A stretch of 64,000 nt of DNA, taken from Salinibacterium sp. UTAS2018 (GTDB taxonomy: Bacteria; Actinomycetota; Actinomycetes; Actinomycetales; Microbacteriaceae). Both the position numbers and the translations under genes were made by a program. Of the stretch, positions 43,947-52,237 are shown piece by piece. The stretch lies in the NCBI RefSeq assembly GCF_004118935.1, contig NZ_CP035375.1:2108001-2172000 (forward strand). The letters are read 5' to 3'. Below the pieces are notes generated by a model. The model worked only from the letters and a program-made list of their open reading frames with translations, had not been told where the DNA came from and searched no databases. The first letter of the stretch is position 1. Every line of letters begins with the position of its first letter.

Positions 43947-45092
43947 TTAGTCCGCGAAGCGTTCTGGGGAGAAGGGTGAGAGGTCTCGTTCTACGGGAAT
44001 GCCCGTGGCGAGGTCGGCGAGAATGCGCCCCATGAGCGGTCCAGCCGTAAACCCCATGTGCGGGTAGATGCCGACGAAGACCCCGGGGGCCGCGTCGTAC
44101 TCTCCGATGATCGGGAGCAGGTCAGGCGTCGCGTTTCCGATGCCAGCCCACGTGCGAACGACGTGAGCATTCGCGATCGCCGGTGCCACTTTCATGGCGA
44201 CGCGCAGATTGTCCCGGAGCGAATCGGGATTCACTACCCACTCGCCTTCAGCGTTGCGTCGCGCCGGCCAGCCTCCGCCAATCAGGAGCGCGCCGGTGTG
44301 TGCCTGCTTCAGGGTCAGCTTGTCACCGGCGTAGTACACGAGGTGCTTCACCAGGGGCTTGACCGGTTCGGTGGCGCTCACCTGCACGGGCTCGCTCGTG
44401 ACGGGAATGTCGAGGCCGAGCATCCGGCCAATGGAATTCATGCCATCACCGGCTGCCAGCACGATCGACCGAGCACGGATGGTGGTTGCCCCGGCTTCGA
44501 GCTCGTAGCCGTCGCTGGTGCGCGTGATGCTTGTCACGGGCGCACCCAGCGCAAAGCGAGCGCCGTGGTTTTCGGCGGCGCGAGCGAAGGCGGGCGCGGC
44601 AAGAAGGGGGTTGGCTTTGCCCTCGGTGGGCATGTACGAGCCTCCGGACATATCGGGGGAGACCCAGGGGGCAAGTTCTTGCAGTTCAGCTTGGCTGAGC
44701 ATGCGGGAGTTGTAGCCGGCCTCCTGCTCGATCGCGACCTTGCGCGCAATGTCATCGAGTTGGCCCTGAGTAGCGCCGATCAGGATGCCGCCGTTTCGAG
44801 TGACTTCAAGGTCGACTCCGAGCTCGGCGGAGAGCGCATCCCAAAGCTCGAGGGAATCGGTGAGAAACCGCAGGGCGGGGAGGAAACTGCGTGCCCAGTC
44901 TTCGCCACGTTCCATGAACGACGGATGCTGGATCATCCCGTGAAGGCTGCCAGCGTTACGACCGGAGGCCTCGGTGTTGAGGTCTTTGCCGTCGACCAGC
45001 ACGACATCGACGCCGCGCTTGGCTAGTTCGTAGGCGGTCGCAGCGCCGGTAATTCCGCCACCGATGACGGCAACTTCTGCATTCTGTTTCAC
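43947..45092 (-). CDS. DAO-family FAD oxidoreductase, OoxB/HcnC/SoxB-like
   Basis: 381 residues. N-terminal FAD motif VAVIGGGITGAATAYELA followed by TEASGRNAGSLH, a segment typical of the beta subunits of opine oxidase, hydrogen cyanide synthase and heteromeric D-hydroxyproline dehydrogenase. The C-terminal FAD segment is GIYPHMGFTAGP. Such proteins oxidise the C-N bond of glycine, N-substituted amino acids or D-amino acids, usually with an OoxA/HcnB partner; a candidate is encoded at 60707. It follows the second SnoaL-like gene on the same strand. Independent amino-acid oxidase activity is the alternative. Confidence 0.8.
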   Translation of the reverse strand: MKQNAEVAVIGGGITGAATAYELAKRGVDVVLVDGKDLNTEASGRNAGSLHGMIQHPSFMERGEDWARSFLPALRFLTDSLELWDALSAELGVDLEVTRNGGILIGATQGQLDDIARKVAIEQEAGYNSRMLSQAELQELAPWVSPDMSGGSYMPTEGKANPLLAAPAFARAAENHGARFALGAPVTSITRTSDGYELEAGATTIRARSIVLAAGDGMNSIGRMLGLDIPVTSEPVQVSATEPVKPLVKHLVYYAGDKLTLKQAHTGALLIGGGWPARRNAEGEWVVNPDSLRDNLRVAMKVAPAIANAHVVRTWAGIGNATPDLLPIIGEYDAAPGVFVGIYPHMGFTAGPLMGRILADLATGIPVERDLSPFSPERFAD

Positions 45093-45143
45093 TGTGTCTA
45101 TCCCCGATCAACCCGTGAGTTCTGTGTCTACTATGCAGCCTGG

Positions 45144-45169
45144 GTGCTGCGCTCACGGGAGCGCAGCAC
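45144..45169 (-). terminator. Hairpin between SnoaL copy 2 and the FAD oxidase gene
   Basis: Perfect 11-bp stem (45144-45154 with 45159-45169) and four-base loop, 21 bases after the SnoaL copy 2 stop on the minus strand. Likely an intra-operon attenuator or mRNA stabiliser. Confidence 0.55.
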
Positions 45170-45189
45170 CATGAAGGCGGAGGGGGAGG

Positions 45190-45585
45190 TTATTCCCACG
45201 AACGCTGTTCTTGATTGTGGATGAGGCGCCATCCCTCGGGTTCACGCTGCCACACGCCGGTGTTGCGCAGAAGCTCGTCGGGGGTGTCGCCCTCGAATAC
45301 GACGGTGGCGTAGTGGCGAAGGACCGCGATATCTCCCCACACGTCGGTGACGGGGTCGTGCGCGGTAAGGGAGAGGACCTTGGGCTGGTCGTCGTCGGCG
45401 GGACGTGCCGCGCGAATAGCGTTGAGTCCGTCGAGGCCGATCACCATGGACCAGTTACCTGAATCCCAGATCGTGCAATCGGCGTGGATGTACTGATCGG
45501 TGCGAGCGCGGTTGCTGGTTTCAAATCCGACGTACATGTCTTGCTGGTTCGCCCAAATCTCTGCGGCATCGGTTTCGTTCGACAT
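45190..45585 (-). CDS. SnoaL/NTF2-like protein (copy 2)
   Basis: 131 residues, paralogue of the protein at 43208 over its whole length. AAAGGAGAGG lies ten bases before ATG 45585; the longer frame to 45657 adds non-homologous residues and is rejected. It is paired with the FAD oxidase, whereas copy 1 is paired with the importer, and is divergent from the aldehyde dehydrogenase gene. Function unknown. Confidence 0.75.
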   Translation of the reverse strand: MSNETDAAEIWANQQDMYVGFETSNRARTDQYIHADCTIWDSGNWSMVIGLDGLNAIRAARPADDDQPKVLSLTAHDPVTDVWGDIAVLRHYATVVFEGDTPDELLRNTGVWQREPEGWRLIHNQEQRSWE

Positions 45586-45632
45586 TCGTTGTGCCTCTCC
45601 TTTAGATGATGTGCAATCATGAATGAGAATAA

Positions 45633-45662
45633 CCGCTATTCGCCCTCTCGTGCGCAAAGCGG
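45633..45662. promoter_or_regulatory. Inverted repeat in the SnoaL2/ALDH divergent promoter region
   Basis: CCGCT (45633-45637) and AGCGG (45658-45662) flank a 20-bp spacer; the extended arms CCGCTAT and AGCGGATAG echo the ATAGCGGATA sequence near 48104. Possible binding site for the local regulator. Confidence 0.35.
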
Positions 45663-45714
45663 ATAGATGACAGAATTGATGTGAACACCACCCACGCTCC
45701 AGGAAGGCGCCGCC

Positions 45715-47208
45715 ATGGTTGAACCACTAGCCCCCCGAACACACTCACTGCTCAGCGACCACAAGGTTCCGCTGGGAATCTTCATCGGGGGTGCCTGGGA
45801 AGAAACCGGCCGCGAGTTCTCGGTAGTTAACCCGTCGACCGGCAGCGTTATCGCCAGCGTGAGCGACGGAGACGCCTCGGATGCCGTACGCGCGCTCGAC
45901 GCCGCCGTCGCCGCGCAAGATGACTGGCGCGCGATGGCGCCTCGTGCTCGCGCAAACCTCTTCCACGCGGCACACCGTCTTCTCGAATCCCGGGCGGATG
46001 CCTTTGCCGACATCATGACGCTCGAGAGCGGAAAGCCGCGAGCAGAGTCCGTGGGCGAATTCGCGCTCTCGATCGGGTTCTTCCAGTGGTACGCCGAGCA
46101 GATCGCCCACATCCACGGCACATACTCGTCGTCGTCGAACGGCGGATTCCGCGTGATGACCACGAAGCAGCCCGTGGGGCCCGCTCTGCTCATCACCCCG
46201 TGGAACTTTCCCATGCTCATGAACGCGCGCAAGGGTGGGGCGGCGCTCGCCGCAGGATGCACCGTGGTGTTCAAGTCGGCAAGCGAGACTCCGCTGACCG
46301 CGGCTCTGTTTGTGGCGACGCTCGAGGAAGCAGGTTTTCCCGCTGGCGTGGTGAACCTCATCCACACGAGCAATTCGGCATCGATCTCGGCGCCGCTGCT
46401 TGCCGACCCGCGACTGCGCAAGGTGAGCTTCACCGGATCGACCGGGGTGGGAAGCACGCTGCTCGAACAGGCCGCTCGCAACATCGTCAACACCTCGATG
46501 GAGCTGGGAGGCGATGGACCGTTTGTTGTACTGGATGACGCGGACGTCGATCTTGCTGTGAGGGAAGCCGTCAATTGCAAGTTCCGCAACGCTGGCCAAG
46601 CCTGCGTCGCCGCCAACCGAATCATTTTGCACCGCGACATCGCCGAGGAATTCACCGAGAAGTTCGTGGCTGCAGCAGGCAAGCTTGAAGTGGGCGACGG
46701 CTTCGATGCGAGCGTCGTGGTTGGGCCGTTGATCAACGCTCGCCAGCGTGACCGCACCGGGCATCTCGTTGAAGACTTCCAAAGTGCCGCTGGCGCGACG
46801 CTGCTGCTTGGCGGCAAGGCGATTGATCGTGACGGTTTCTTCTTCGAGCCGACGGTAATGAGCTTCCCCGACAAGAAGCACGACTTCTGCAACGACGAAA
46901 TCTTTGCGCCGGTCGCCGCGCTCTACACCGTTGACTCTGTTGCCGAGGCGCTTGAATTTGCCAACGACACCCACTACGGCCTGGCGGCATACCTCTTCAC
47001 CCGTGACATTTCGCGGGCGGTCGCGCTGTCAGAACGACTCGACTTCGGAATGGTCGGGGTCAACCGCGGAATCATGGCCGAACCAGCGGCTCCGTTCGGC
47101 GGAGTGAAGTCATCGGGACTGGGCCGCGAGGGTGGCCACGAGGGCCTCGAGGACTTCCTGGAGACGAAGTACATCGCGCTGACAGTTGATGAGTCGAGCT
47201 TCGAATAG
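45715..47208 (+). CDS. NAD(P)-dependent aldehyde dehydrogenase (succinate/2-oxoglutarate semialdehyde type)
   Basis: 497 residues with a complete ALDH active site: Asn164 (TPWNFP), Glu263 (MELGGD) and catalytic Cys297 (NAGQACVA). It resembles GabD-type semialdehyde dehydrogenases. In the context of a DapA-family lyase it could oxidise 2-oxoglutarate semialdehyde, succinate semialdehyde or another carboxylated aldehyde. AGGAAGG precedes ATG 45715. A perfect terminator follows. Confidence 0.87.
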   Translation: MVEPLAPRTHSLLSDHKVPLGIFIGGAWEETGREFSVVNPSTGSVIASVSDGDASDAVRALDAAVAAQDDWRAMAPRARANLFHAAHRLLESRADAFADIMTLESGKPRAESVGEFALSIGFFQWYAEQIAHIHGTYSSSSNGGFRVMTTKQPVGPALLITPWNFPMLMNARKGGAALAAGCTVVFKSASETPLTAALFVATLEEAGFPAGVVNLIHTSNSASISAPLLADPRLRKVSFTGSTGVGSTLLEQAARNIVNTSMELGGDGPFVVLDDADVDLAVREAVNCKFRNAGQACVAANRIILHRDIAEEFTEKFVAAAGKLEVGDGFDASVVVGPLINARQRDRTGHLVEDFQSAAGATLLLGGKAIDRDGFFFEPTVMSFPDKKHDFCNDEIFAPVAALYTVDSVAEALEFANDTHYGLAAYLFTRDISRAVALSERLDFGMVGVNRGIMAEPAAPFGGVKSSGLGREGGHEGLEDFLETKYIALTVDESSFE

Positions 47209-47226
47209 TCAGCACTCTTCGTAATT

Positions 47227-47269
47227 AACAAGTAAAGGGCCGAGATGAAATCTCGGCCCTTTACTTGTT
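47227..47269. terminator. Bidirectional terminator between ALDH and iclR genes
   Basis: Perfect 19-bp inverted repeat (47227-47245 with 47251-47269), five-base loop, A/T-rich outer stem giving U runs in both directions. It serves the convergent ALDH and IclR genes. Confidence 0.9.
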
Positions 47270-47277
47270 GTTGGTTA

Positions 47278-48060
47278 TTAGCGCTTGATGTCGCGTGAGA
47301 TCTGCTCGGTCACTTCGAGCAAGCGTGGCAAGAACTTTGACTCGAGCTCTTTCATCGAGGCGCGGGACGCCGGCACGGAGATGTTGACGGCCGCCCATAT
47401 CTTTCCAGCAGCGTCATAGACCGGGGCGGCGACAGCGCGAACTCCGTGCTCGAACTCCTCGTCGTTGATGGTCCAGCCCTGTTCTCCCGCCGTCGCGATG
47501 AGGGCTCGAAGTTCACCTTCATCGGTGATGGTCTTGTTGGTGAGTGCGGGGCGAGGGTAGGTCGCGAAAAAGTCGTCGAGCTCTGCAGGGGAGAGCGCCG
47601 ACAGCAAAAGCCGACCGGTCGATGTGGCAAAAGCGGGGAGTCGGCGACCCACTCCGATGTTCACAGTCATGATTCGGTCTGCGGCGGCACGCGCGACGTA
47701 GACAATCTCACCGCGATCGTACGTGCACGCAGAGCAGGACTCATTGAGTTCTTTGCTGAGTTCCTCCATGTAGTGCTGAGTTACCTCAACCGTCGTTGAC
47801 GACGAGAGGTAGGCGTAGCCGAGTTCGAGAACACGCGGGCGGAGGTAGTAGCGCTTGTCGTCGACTCCGAGGTAGCCCAATGACTCGAGGGTAAGGAGGA
47901 AGCGACGGGTGGCTGCGCGGCTCTGATTGGTGGCGCGAGCGACGTCGGCCATAGAGAGGCGATCATGCCGATCGCTGAATGCCCGAATGACGCGGAGGCC
48001 GCGATCGAGGGACTGGACGAAATCAGCCGCTCCGTTCGCTGGGCTTTCTGGATCGCTCAC
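47278..48060 (-). CDS. IclR-family regulator, PcaR-like
   Basis: 260 residues. N-terminal FVQSLDRGLRVIRAF and HTH (MADVARATNQSRAATRRFLLTLESLGYL, shown in part) place it, like the protein at 32162, in the PcaR/PobR branch. The C-terminal effector domain includes IVYVARAAADRIMTVNIGVGRRLPAFATS (in part). It is divergent from the DapA-like gene and central to the island, so it is the main candidate for binding the tandem GTTCG-N5-CGAAC operators and/or the repeats at 48103-48140. Confidence 0.87.
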   Translation of the reverse strand: MSDPESPANGAADFVQSLDRGLRVIRAFSDRHDRLSMADVARATNQSRAATRRFLLTLESLGYLGVDDKRYYLRPRVLELGYAYLSSSTTVEVTQHYMEELSKELNESCSACTYDRGEIVYVARAAADRIMTVNIGVGRRLPAFATSTGRLLLSALSPAELDDFFATYPRPALTNKTITDEGELRALIATAGEQGWTINDEEFEHGVRAVAAPVYDAAGKIWAAVNISVPASRASMKELESKFLPRLLEVTEQISRDIKR

Positions 48061-48102
48061 TTTTTGTCCCTACCTGAATCTTAATCGACAAGAAAACTAG
48101 CA

Positions 48103-48140
48103 TATAGCGGATACGGACCATTTGTGTGCGCTATACGGAC
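48103..48140. promoter_or_regulatory. Operator-like repeats in the iclR/dapA-like divergent region
   Basis: A perfect 7-bp inverted repeat TATAGCG (48103-48109) / CGCTATA (48129-48135) and a direct repeat ATACGGAC at 48111-48118 and 48133-48140, 22 bp or about two helical turns apart. Likely autoregulatory site of the IclR protein. Confidence 0.5.
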
Positions 48141-48249
48141 AACTCGACCGCATAGTGAAGCACTTTGCGTCGATTTTGGCTCCGTGGCGCGGAACTCCCG
48201 TATGCTGTAAATGTTCATTACACGCACACTCGTGCGCAGAGAGGAAACT

Positions 48250-49182
48250 GTGGTCGCCGAACTCCGAGGTAGTTATACCGTCGCCGTAACCCCATTCACC
48301 GCCGACGGCTCGTCAATCGACGTCCCCGCGCTCAAGCGATTCCTTGATTGGCAGCTCGAAGAAAAGGTCCCCGGCATCATCATGCTCGGCACGACCGGCG
48401 AGTTTGTTGCCATCACCGATGACGAGCGTCAGCAGGTCGTCGAGGAGACCGTCAAGCATATCGATGGTCGCATTCCTGTCGTCGTTGGCTCAATGGCCGC
48501 CAGCACGAAGGAAGCGGTTCGTCGCAGTGCTCAGGCTGAAGAGTTGGGCGCCGATGGCCTCATGATTCTTCCTCCCTTCTACTACACGCCGACGGATGAC
48601 GAGATCTTCCGTCACTACAAGGCGATCAGTGAAGCCGTGCAGATTCCGATCATGTTGTACAACAACCCGGTCACCTCGAATGTCGACATGAGCGCCAAGC
48701 TGGTTGCTCGACTCGCCCGCGCTTTTGAGAACGTGCGCTACATCAAGGAATCGAGCCAAGAGCTCGGCCGGGTACGCGACGTGCTCGAAGCCAGCGACGG
48801 CCTCATCAATGTCTTCGCGGGAGAGCGCGTTGTCGACTCCTACCTTCTGGGTGCGGTCGGCTACGTCAACCCGTACGGAAACTACATTCCTCGCGCATCC
48901 GCTGGCTTTGTGCAGCTCGCCGCTGAGGGGCGCTACGAAGAAGCGCGCACGATCCAGCGACTCATTGATGAACTTGACGAGATCATCGCCGAGGGGCACC
49001 CCACGTACGGTCACCAGTGCTACTCGAAGGAGTTGGCTGCTCGCGCAGGCTACCCCGTGGGTACCGTTCGCCCGCCGCTCACGACGTTCGCGCAACTGGG
49101 CGACGAGGGTGAAGAGCGTGTCAGCCGCATTCTCCCGATCATGGAACGGATCGCGCAGCAGTCCACTCACCTGGGCCTGTGA
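48250..49182 (+). CDS. DapA-family lyase/dehydratase (DHDPS/NAL superfamily)
   Basis: 310-residue class I aldolase-fold enzyme. GTTGE (47-51), Tyr137 (IMLYNNP) and the Schiff-base Lys166 (YIKESSQ) are in place. Relatives include dihydrodipicolinate synthase, 5-dehydro-4-deoxyglucarate dehydratase, pyrroline-4-hydroxy-2-carboxylate deaminase and N-acetylneuraminate lyase. Location among catabolic genes argues against a lysine-biosynthetic role. GTG 48250 has GAGGAAA just upstream; the longer frame from 48211 is less likely. Seven bases separate it from the next gene. Confidence 0.8.
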   Translation: MVAELRGSYTVAVTPFTADGSSIDVPALKRFLDWQLEEKVPGIIMLGTTGEFVAITDDERQQVVEETVKHIDGRIPVVVGSMAASTKEAVRRSAQAEELGADGLMILPPFYYTPTDDEIFRHYKAISEAVQIPIMLYNNPVTSNVDMSAKLVARLARAFENVRYIKESSQELGRVRDVLEASDGLINVFAGERVVDSYLLGAVGYVNPYGNYIPRASAGFVQLAAEGRYEEARTIQRLIDELDEIIAEGHPTYGHQCYSKELAARAGYPVGTVRPPLTTFAQLGDEGEERVSRILPIMERIAQQSTHLGL

Positions 49183-49189
49183 TCGACGC

Positions 49190-50173
49190 GTGAATACGAG
49201 CCTCGAGCACGACGGCGAAGCGCCGACCATAGCGCTTATCGGCGTCGGCACAATCGGTATCGGTTGGGCCGTAGTGTTCGCAACGAGTGGCTGCCGTGTT
49301 CGCGTGTACGACTATGAGCCCGCGATGCTTGATCGCGTCATCCCCGCTGTGGAGTTCCGCCTCAACAATCTTGCTGAGGCGGGACTCATCAGCGAATCTC
49401 CCGCGACCGTTCTGGAGCGCATCGTCGTAGCGACATCCCGCGAGGATGTAATTGTGGGTGCCGTGCACGTTCAGGAGAGTGTCACTGAGTCTGTCGAGGT
49501 GAAGAGGGATCTCTTTGCTTGGCTTGATGAGGCGACCGGGCGCGGCGTCACGCTGGCAAGCTCAACGTCGACGATTCCGTCGTCACAGTTCACCGCAGAG
49601 CTTGCCGGGCGCGATCGCTGTCTGGTCGTGCATCCGGCAAACCCGCCCTATCTACTGCGCGTGGCCGAAGTCGTGCCCTCGGAATACACGAGTGATGCAA
49701 CGGTGGCAATAACCGCTGCCCTCCTCAGCTCAGTGCGAATCTCTCCGATCGTCGTGAAGAACGAGATCGAGGGCTTCGTCTTCAATCGGCTGCAAGGGGC
49801 GCTGCTGCGCGAGGCGTATTTTCTCGTCGGCGAGGGTGTCGTTACCCCGCGCGATGTCGACACTCTCGTGCGCGAAGGTCTCGGCAGGCGCTGGTCGATT
49901 ACGGGCCCCTTTGCGACTTCCGAGCTCAACACCCGCGGCGGTACGGCTCAGCATGCCGAAGTCATCGGCGCCGTCTATGCCCGCATCGGAAGCGCTCGCG
50001 GCACCGGTGACCCTTGGATTCCCCAGACCATTGCTTATGTCATGGATGAGATGAATGAGCTCCTTCCCGGTGACAACTGGGAAGCGAACGTACTCCGTCG
50101 CGAGCTCGCCATGATCAAGCTCGAGGGCCTGCGCCACCAAGGCGATGTGCCGAGCGTCATTCTCGAAAGCTAG
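49190..50173 (+). CDS. 3-hydroxyacyl-CoA dehydrogenase-family protein, CRYL1/L-gulonate 3-dehydrogenase-like
   Basis: 327 residues. Rossmann motif LIGVGTIGIGWAVVFA, then HPANPPYLLRVAEVVP, VVKNEIEGFVFNRLQ and EGVVTPRDVDTLVREGLGRRW (in part), a pattern close to lambda-crystallin/L-gulonate 3-dehydrogenase and L-carnitine dehydrogenase rather than fatty-acid enzymes. It probably oxidises a 3-hydroxy acid with NAD. GTG start, cotranscribed with the DapA-like gene. Confidence 0.8.
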   Translation: MNTSLEHDGEAPTIALIGVGTIGIGWAVVFATSGCRVRVYDYEPAMLDRVIPAVEFRLNNLAEAGLISESPATVLERIVVATSREDVIVGAVHVQESVTESVEVKRDLFAWLDEATGRGVTLASSTSTIPSSQFTAELAGRDRCLVVHPANPPYLLRVAEVVPSEYTSDATVAITAALLSSVRISPIVVKNEIEGFVFNRLQGALLREAYFLVGEGVVTPRDVDTLVREGLGRRWSITGPFATSELNTRGGTAQHAEVIGAVYARIGSARGTGDPWIPQTIAYVMDEMNELLPGDNWEANVLRRELAMIKLEGLRHQGDVPSVILES

Positions 50174-50221
50174 CGCCCTCACCGCACGACTAGCTACGAA
50201 GAGGGCGCCTCGCTGCTGCTG

Positions 50222-51013
50222 CTACGACGTGGTGTTGGTCTTGAGGATGCGCGAGAGGAACTGCTGCGTGCGTTCCTCCTTGGGGTGACCGAGAACATCT
50301 GCCGGCTTTCCCATCTCGATGATCGAGCCGCCATCCATGAAAACAACGCGGTCCGCGACGTCGTTGGCAAAGTCGATCTCATGAGTAACAACCATCATCG
50401 TGAGGCCTTCGGTCGCGAGCCGGCGCATGATCGAGAGCACTTCGCCAACTGTCTCGGGGTCGAGAGCAGAGGTCGGCTCGTCGAAGAGCATCACTTTCGG
50501 CCGCATGGCCAGTGCGCGAGCTATAGCTGCACGCTGTTGCTGTCCGCCGGAAAGCTGACGAGGGTAGGTGTTCTCCTTGCCTTCGAGTCGCACCCACTCC
50601 AGCAGCTGTAGGGCGTGCTTCGTGGCGTCGGCGCGGCTCGTTCCAAGCACCTGCATGGGTGCCTCGATGATGTTCTCGAGCACCGTCATGTGCCCGAAGA
50701 GATTGAAGCTCTGGAACACCATGCCGATGTCAACGCGTTGGCTTGCGAGTTCGGCGGGCGAGAGTTCGACGAGATGGCCGCGAGACTCGCGCACGCCGAC
50801 CGGGTCGCCCTCGAGGCGCACGACCCCACCGTCCGGCTTCTCGAGGTGGTTCACGCAGCGCAGTAGCGTGCTCTTTCCCGAGCCGGAAGGGCCAATGATG
50901 CAGACGACTTCACCGGGAAAAACATCAAGGTCTACTTCACGCAAGACCTGAAGCTTGCCGTAGTGCTTCGACAGGCGCTGAATCTCGATGATGGGTTCTG
51001 TATCGGTGTTCAT
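50222..51013 (-). CDS. Polar amino acid ABC transporter ATP-binding protein (HisP/GlnQ type)
   Basis: 263 residues: Walker [10 protein letters not shown], signature [15 protein letters not shown], Walker [15 protein letters not shown]. HisP-like length and the [16 protein letters not shown] segment mark the polar amino acid/opine importer family. Overlaps the permease stop by one base. Confidence 0.9.
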   Translation of the reverse strand: MNTDTEPIIEIQRLSKHYGKLQVLREVDLDVFPGEVVCIIGPSGSGKSTLLRCVNHLEKPDGGVVRLEGDPVGVRESRGHLVELSPAELASQRVDIGMVFQSFNLFGHMTVLENIIEAPMQVLGTSRADATKHALQLLEWVRLEGKENTYPRQLSGGQQQRAAIARALAMRPKVMLFDEPTSALDPETVGEVLSIMRRLATEGLTMMVVTHEIDFANDVADRVVFMDGGSIIEMGKPADVLGHPKEERTQQFLSRILKTNTTS

Positions 51014-52023
51014 CAGCGCACGGGCTCCTGGGTAGCAAATTCTTGACGGGCGGATGGGCCAAACAAGTTCTTGAATTTGGTGAGGTACGAGTCGGGCACG
51101 TTGCGGTTGGCACCCTTGGCGTAGTGCTTCTCGATGTAGTGCTGACCGATCGAAAGAACGGTGGTGAGGAAGAGGTACCAGATGCAGGCCACGACGAGCA
51201 GGGGAATGGTTTCGAAGGTACGGGCGTAAATGACCTGCACGGTATAGAGGAGTTCGCTAATGGCGACGATGCTCACGAGGCTGGTTCCTTTGAGCATCGA
51301 GATGACCTGGTTGCCCGTCGGGGGAACGATGACGCGCATGGCCTGGGGGAGCACGATGCGGTTCATGGCGCGGCGGCGCGACATGCCTAACGCTGCTGCT
51401 GCCTCGGTCTGGCCATGATCGACCGATTGGATGCCGGCGCGGAAGATCTCCGACATGTAGGCGCCCTCATTGAGCCCGAGACCGAGCATCGCGGCAACCA
51501 TTGCCGTGACGACAGAGTTGGTTTCGACTTCGAGAAACTGGGGACCGAAGGGGATGCCGAAGCTCAGCGTCGGGAGGAAGCTTGCGAGGTTGTACCAGAA
51601 CAGCAATTGCACGAGCAGAGGTGTTCCGCGAAAGAGCCAAATGTAGCCGTCGGCTGTCACGTTCAACAGGAGGCTATTGGAGATCTTCATGAGCGCGAGT
51701 AGGAGGCCGATGACGCAGCCGAGCACCATCGCGACAACCGTGAGGAAGAGGGTGAGGCCTACGCCGCTGATGACTTTCTCGCTAAAGAGGTAGGACCAGA
51801 CGACATCCCATCGCATGGCGTCGGCGGTGAGAAACTTCGAAATGATTTCGAGAATGACGAGAACGACGAAGATGCGCAGCGCCCAGCCGCCGATGGTGGA
51901 GAGAGTGGACCGCCCGCTTCGAGCAGCCTTGACTTTCTTGCCCGAGGGGAGGATGCCGAGTTGCAGCTGAGTGGTGAGGGGGCCCCGCTCGGGTTCCCTC
52001 TCTACGGTCTCTTTCGTTCCCAT
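51013..52023 (-). CDS. Polar amino acid ABC transporter permease (HisMQ/GlnP type)
   Basis: 336 residues. A basic N-terminal extension of about 50 residues precedes one additional helix, then the five-helix HEQRO-type core with [16 protein letters not shown] and the EAA loop [23 protein letters not shown] (in part). A single permease gene implies a homodimer. ATG 52023 is preferred over GTG 52056. Its own tandem operator lies at 52096-52129. Confidence 0.87.
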   Translation of the reverse strand: MGTKETVEREPERGPLTTQLQLGILPSGKKVKAARSGRSTLSTIGGWALRIFVVLVILEIISKFLTADAMRWDVVWSYLFSEKVISGVGLTLFLTVVAMVLGCVIGLLLALMKISNSLLLNVTADGYIWLFRGTPLLVQLLFWYNLASFLPTLSFGIPFGPQFLEVETNSVVTAMVAAMLGLGLNEGAYMSEIFRAGIQSVDHGQTEAAAALGMSRRRAMNRIVLPQAMRVIVPPTGNQVISMLKGTSLVSIVAISELLYTVQVIYARTFETIPLLVVACIWYLFLTTVLSIGQHYIEKHYAKGANRNVPDSYLTKFKNLFGPSARQEFATQEPVR

Positions 52024-52095
52024 GGGGCGTCCCGTCTTGTCGATTCTCGGTCGCACGTGACGTGGTGACCGGCAATTTATCCATCATAGGGGTTT

Positions 52096-52129
52096 GTGCG
52101 CTTAGTGACCAAGTGTTCGAAAACTTTAC
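52096..52129 (-). promoter_or_regulatory. Tandem IclR-type operator upstream of the amino-acid importer genes
   Basis: Minus strand: GTAAA-GTTTT-CGAAC (52129-52115) and GGTCA-CTAAG-CGCAC (52110-52096), units 19 bp apart. Left arms are weak; the CGAAC-ACTT junction equals that at 43.8 kb, and CGCAC is an arm variant also seen at 55192. Confidence 0.5.
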
Positions 52130-52171
52130 ACAATCGTAGCCAGAAGCGTGTCCCGGGTTATTGACACCTCC

Positions 52172-52205
52172 GCACGCTTGGTGAACACTTGCACGCTAAG
52201 CGAAC
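52172..52205 (+). promoter_or_regulatory. Tandem IclR-type operator upstream of the amino-acid binding protein
   Basis: GCACG-CTTGG-TGAAC (52172-52186) and GCACG-CTAAG-CGAAC (52191-52205), again 19 bp apart. The two 16-bp blocks starting at 52172 and 52191 agree at 13 positions. Confidence 0.55.
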
Positions 52206-52237
52206 AATTCTTGTTACAGCGAAGGAGCCCCACAGTT

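Noticed and set aside
48250..49182. Assignment of the DapA-like gene to lysine biosynthesis
   Set aside because: Neighbours are catabolic and an IclR regulator is divergent; no other dap gene is nearby.
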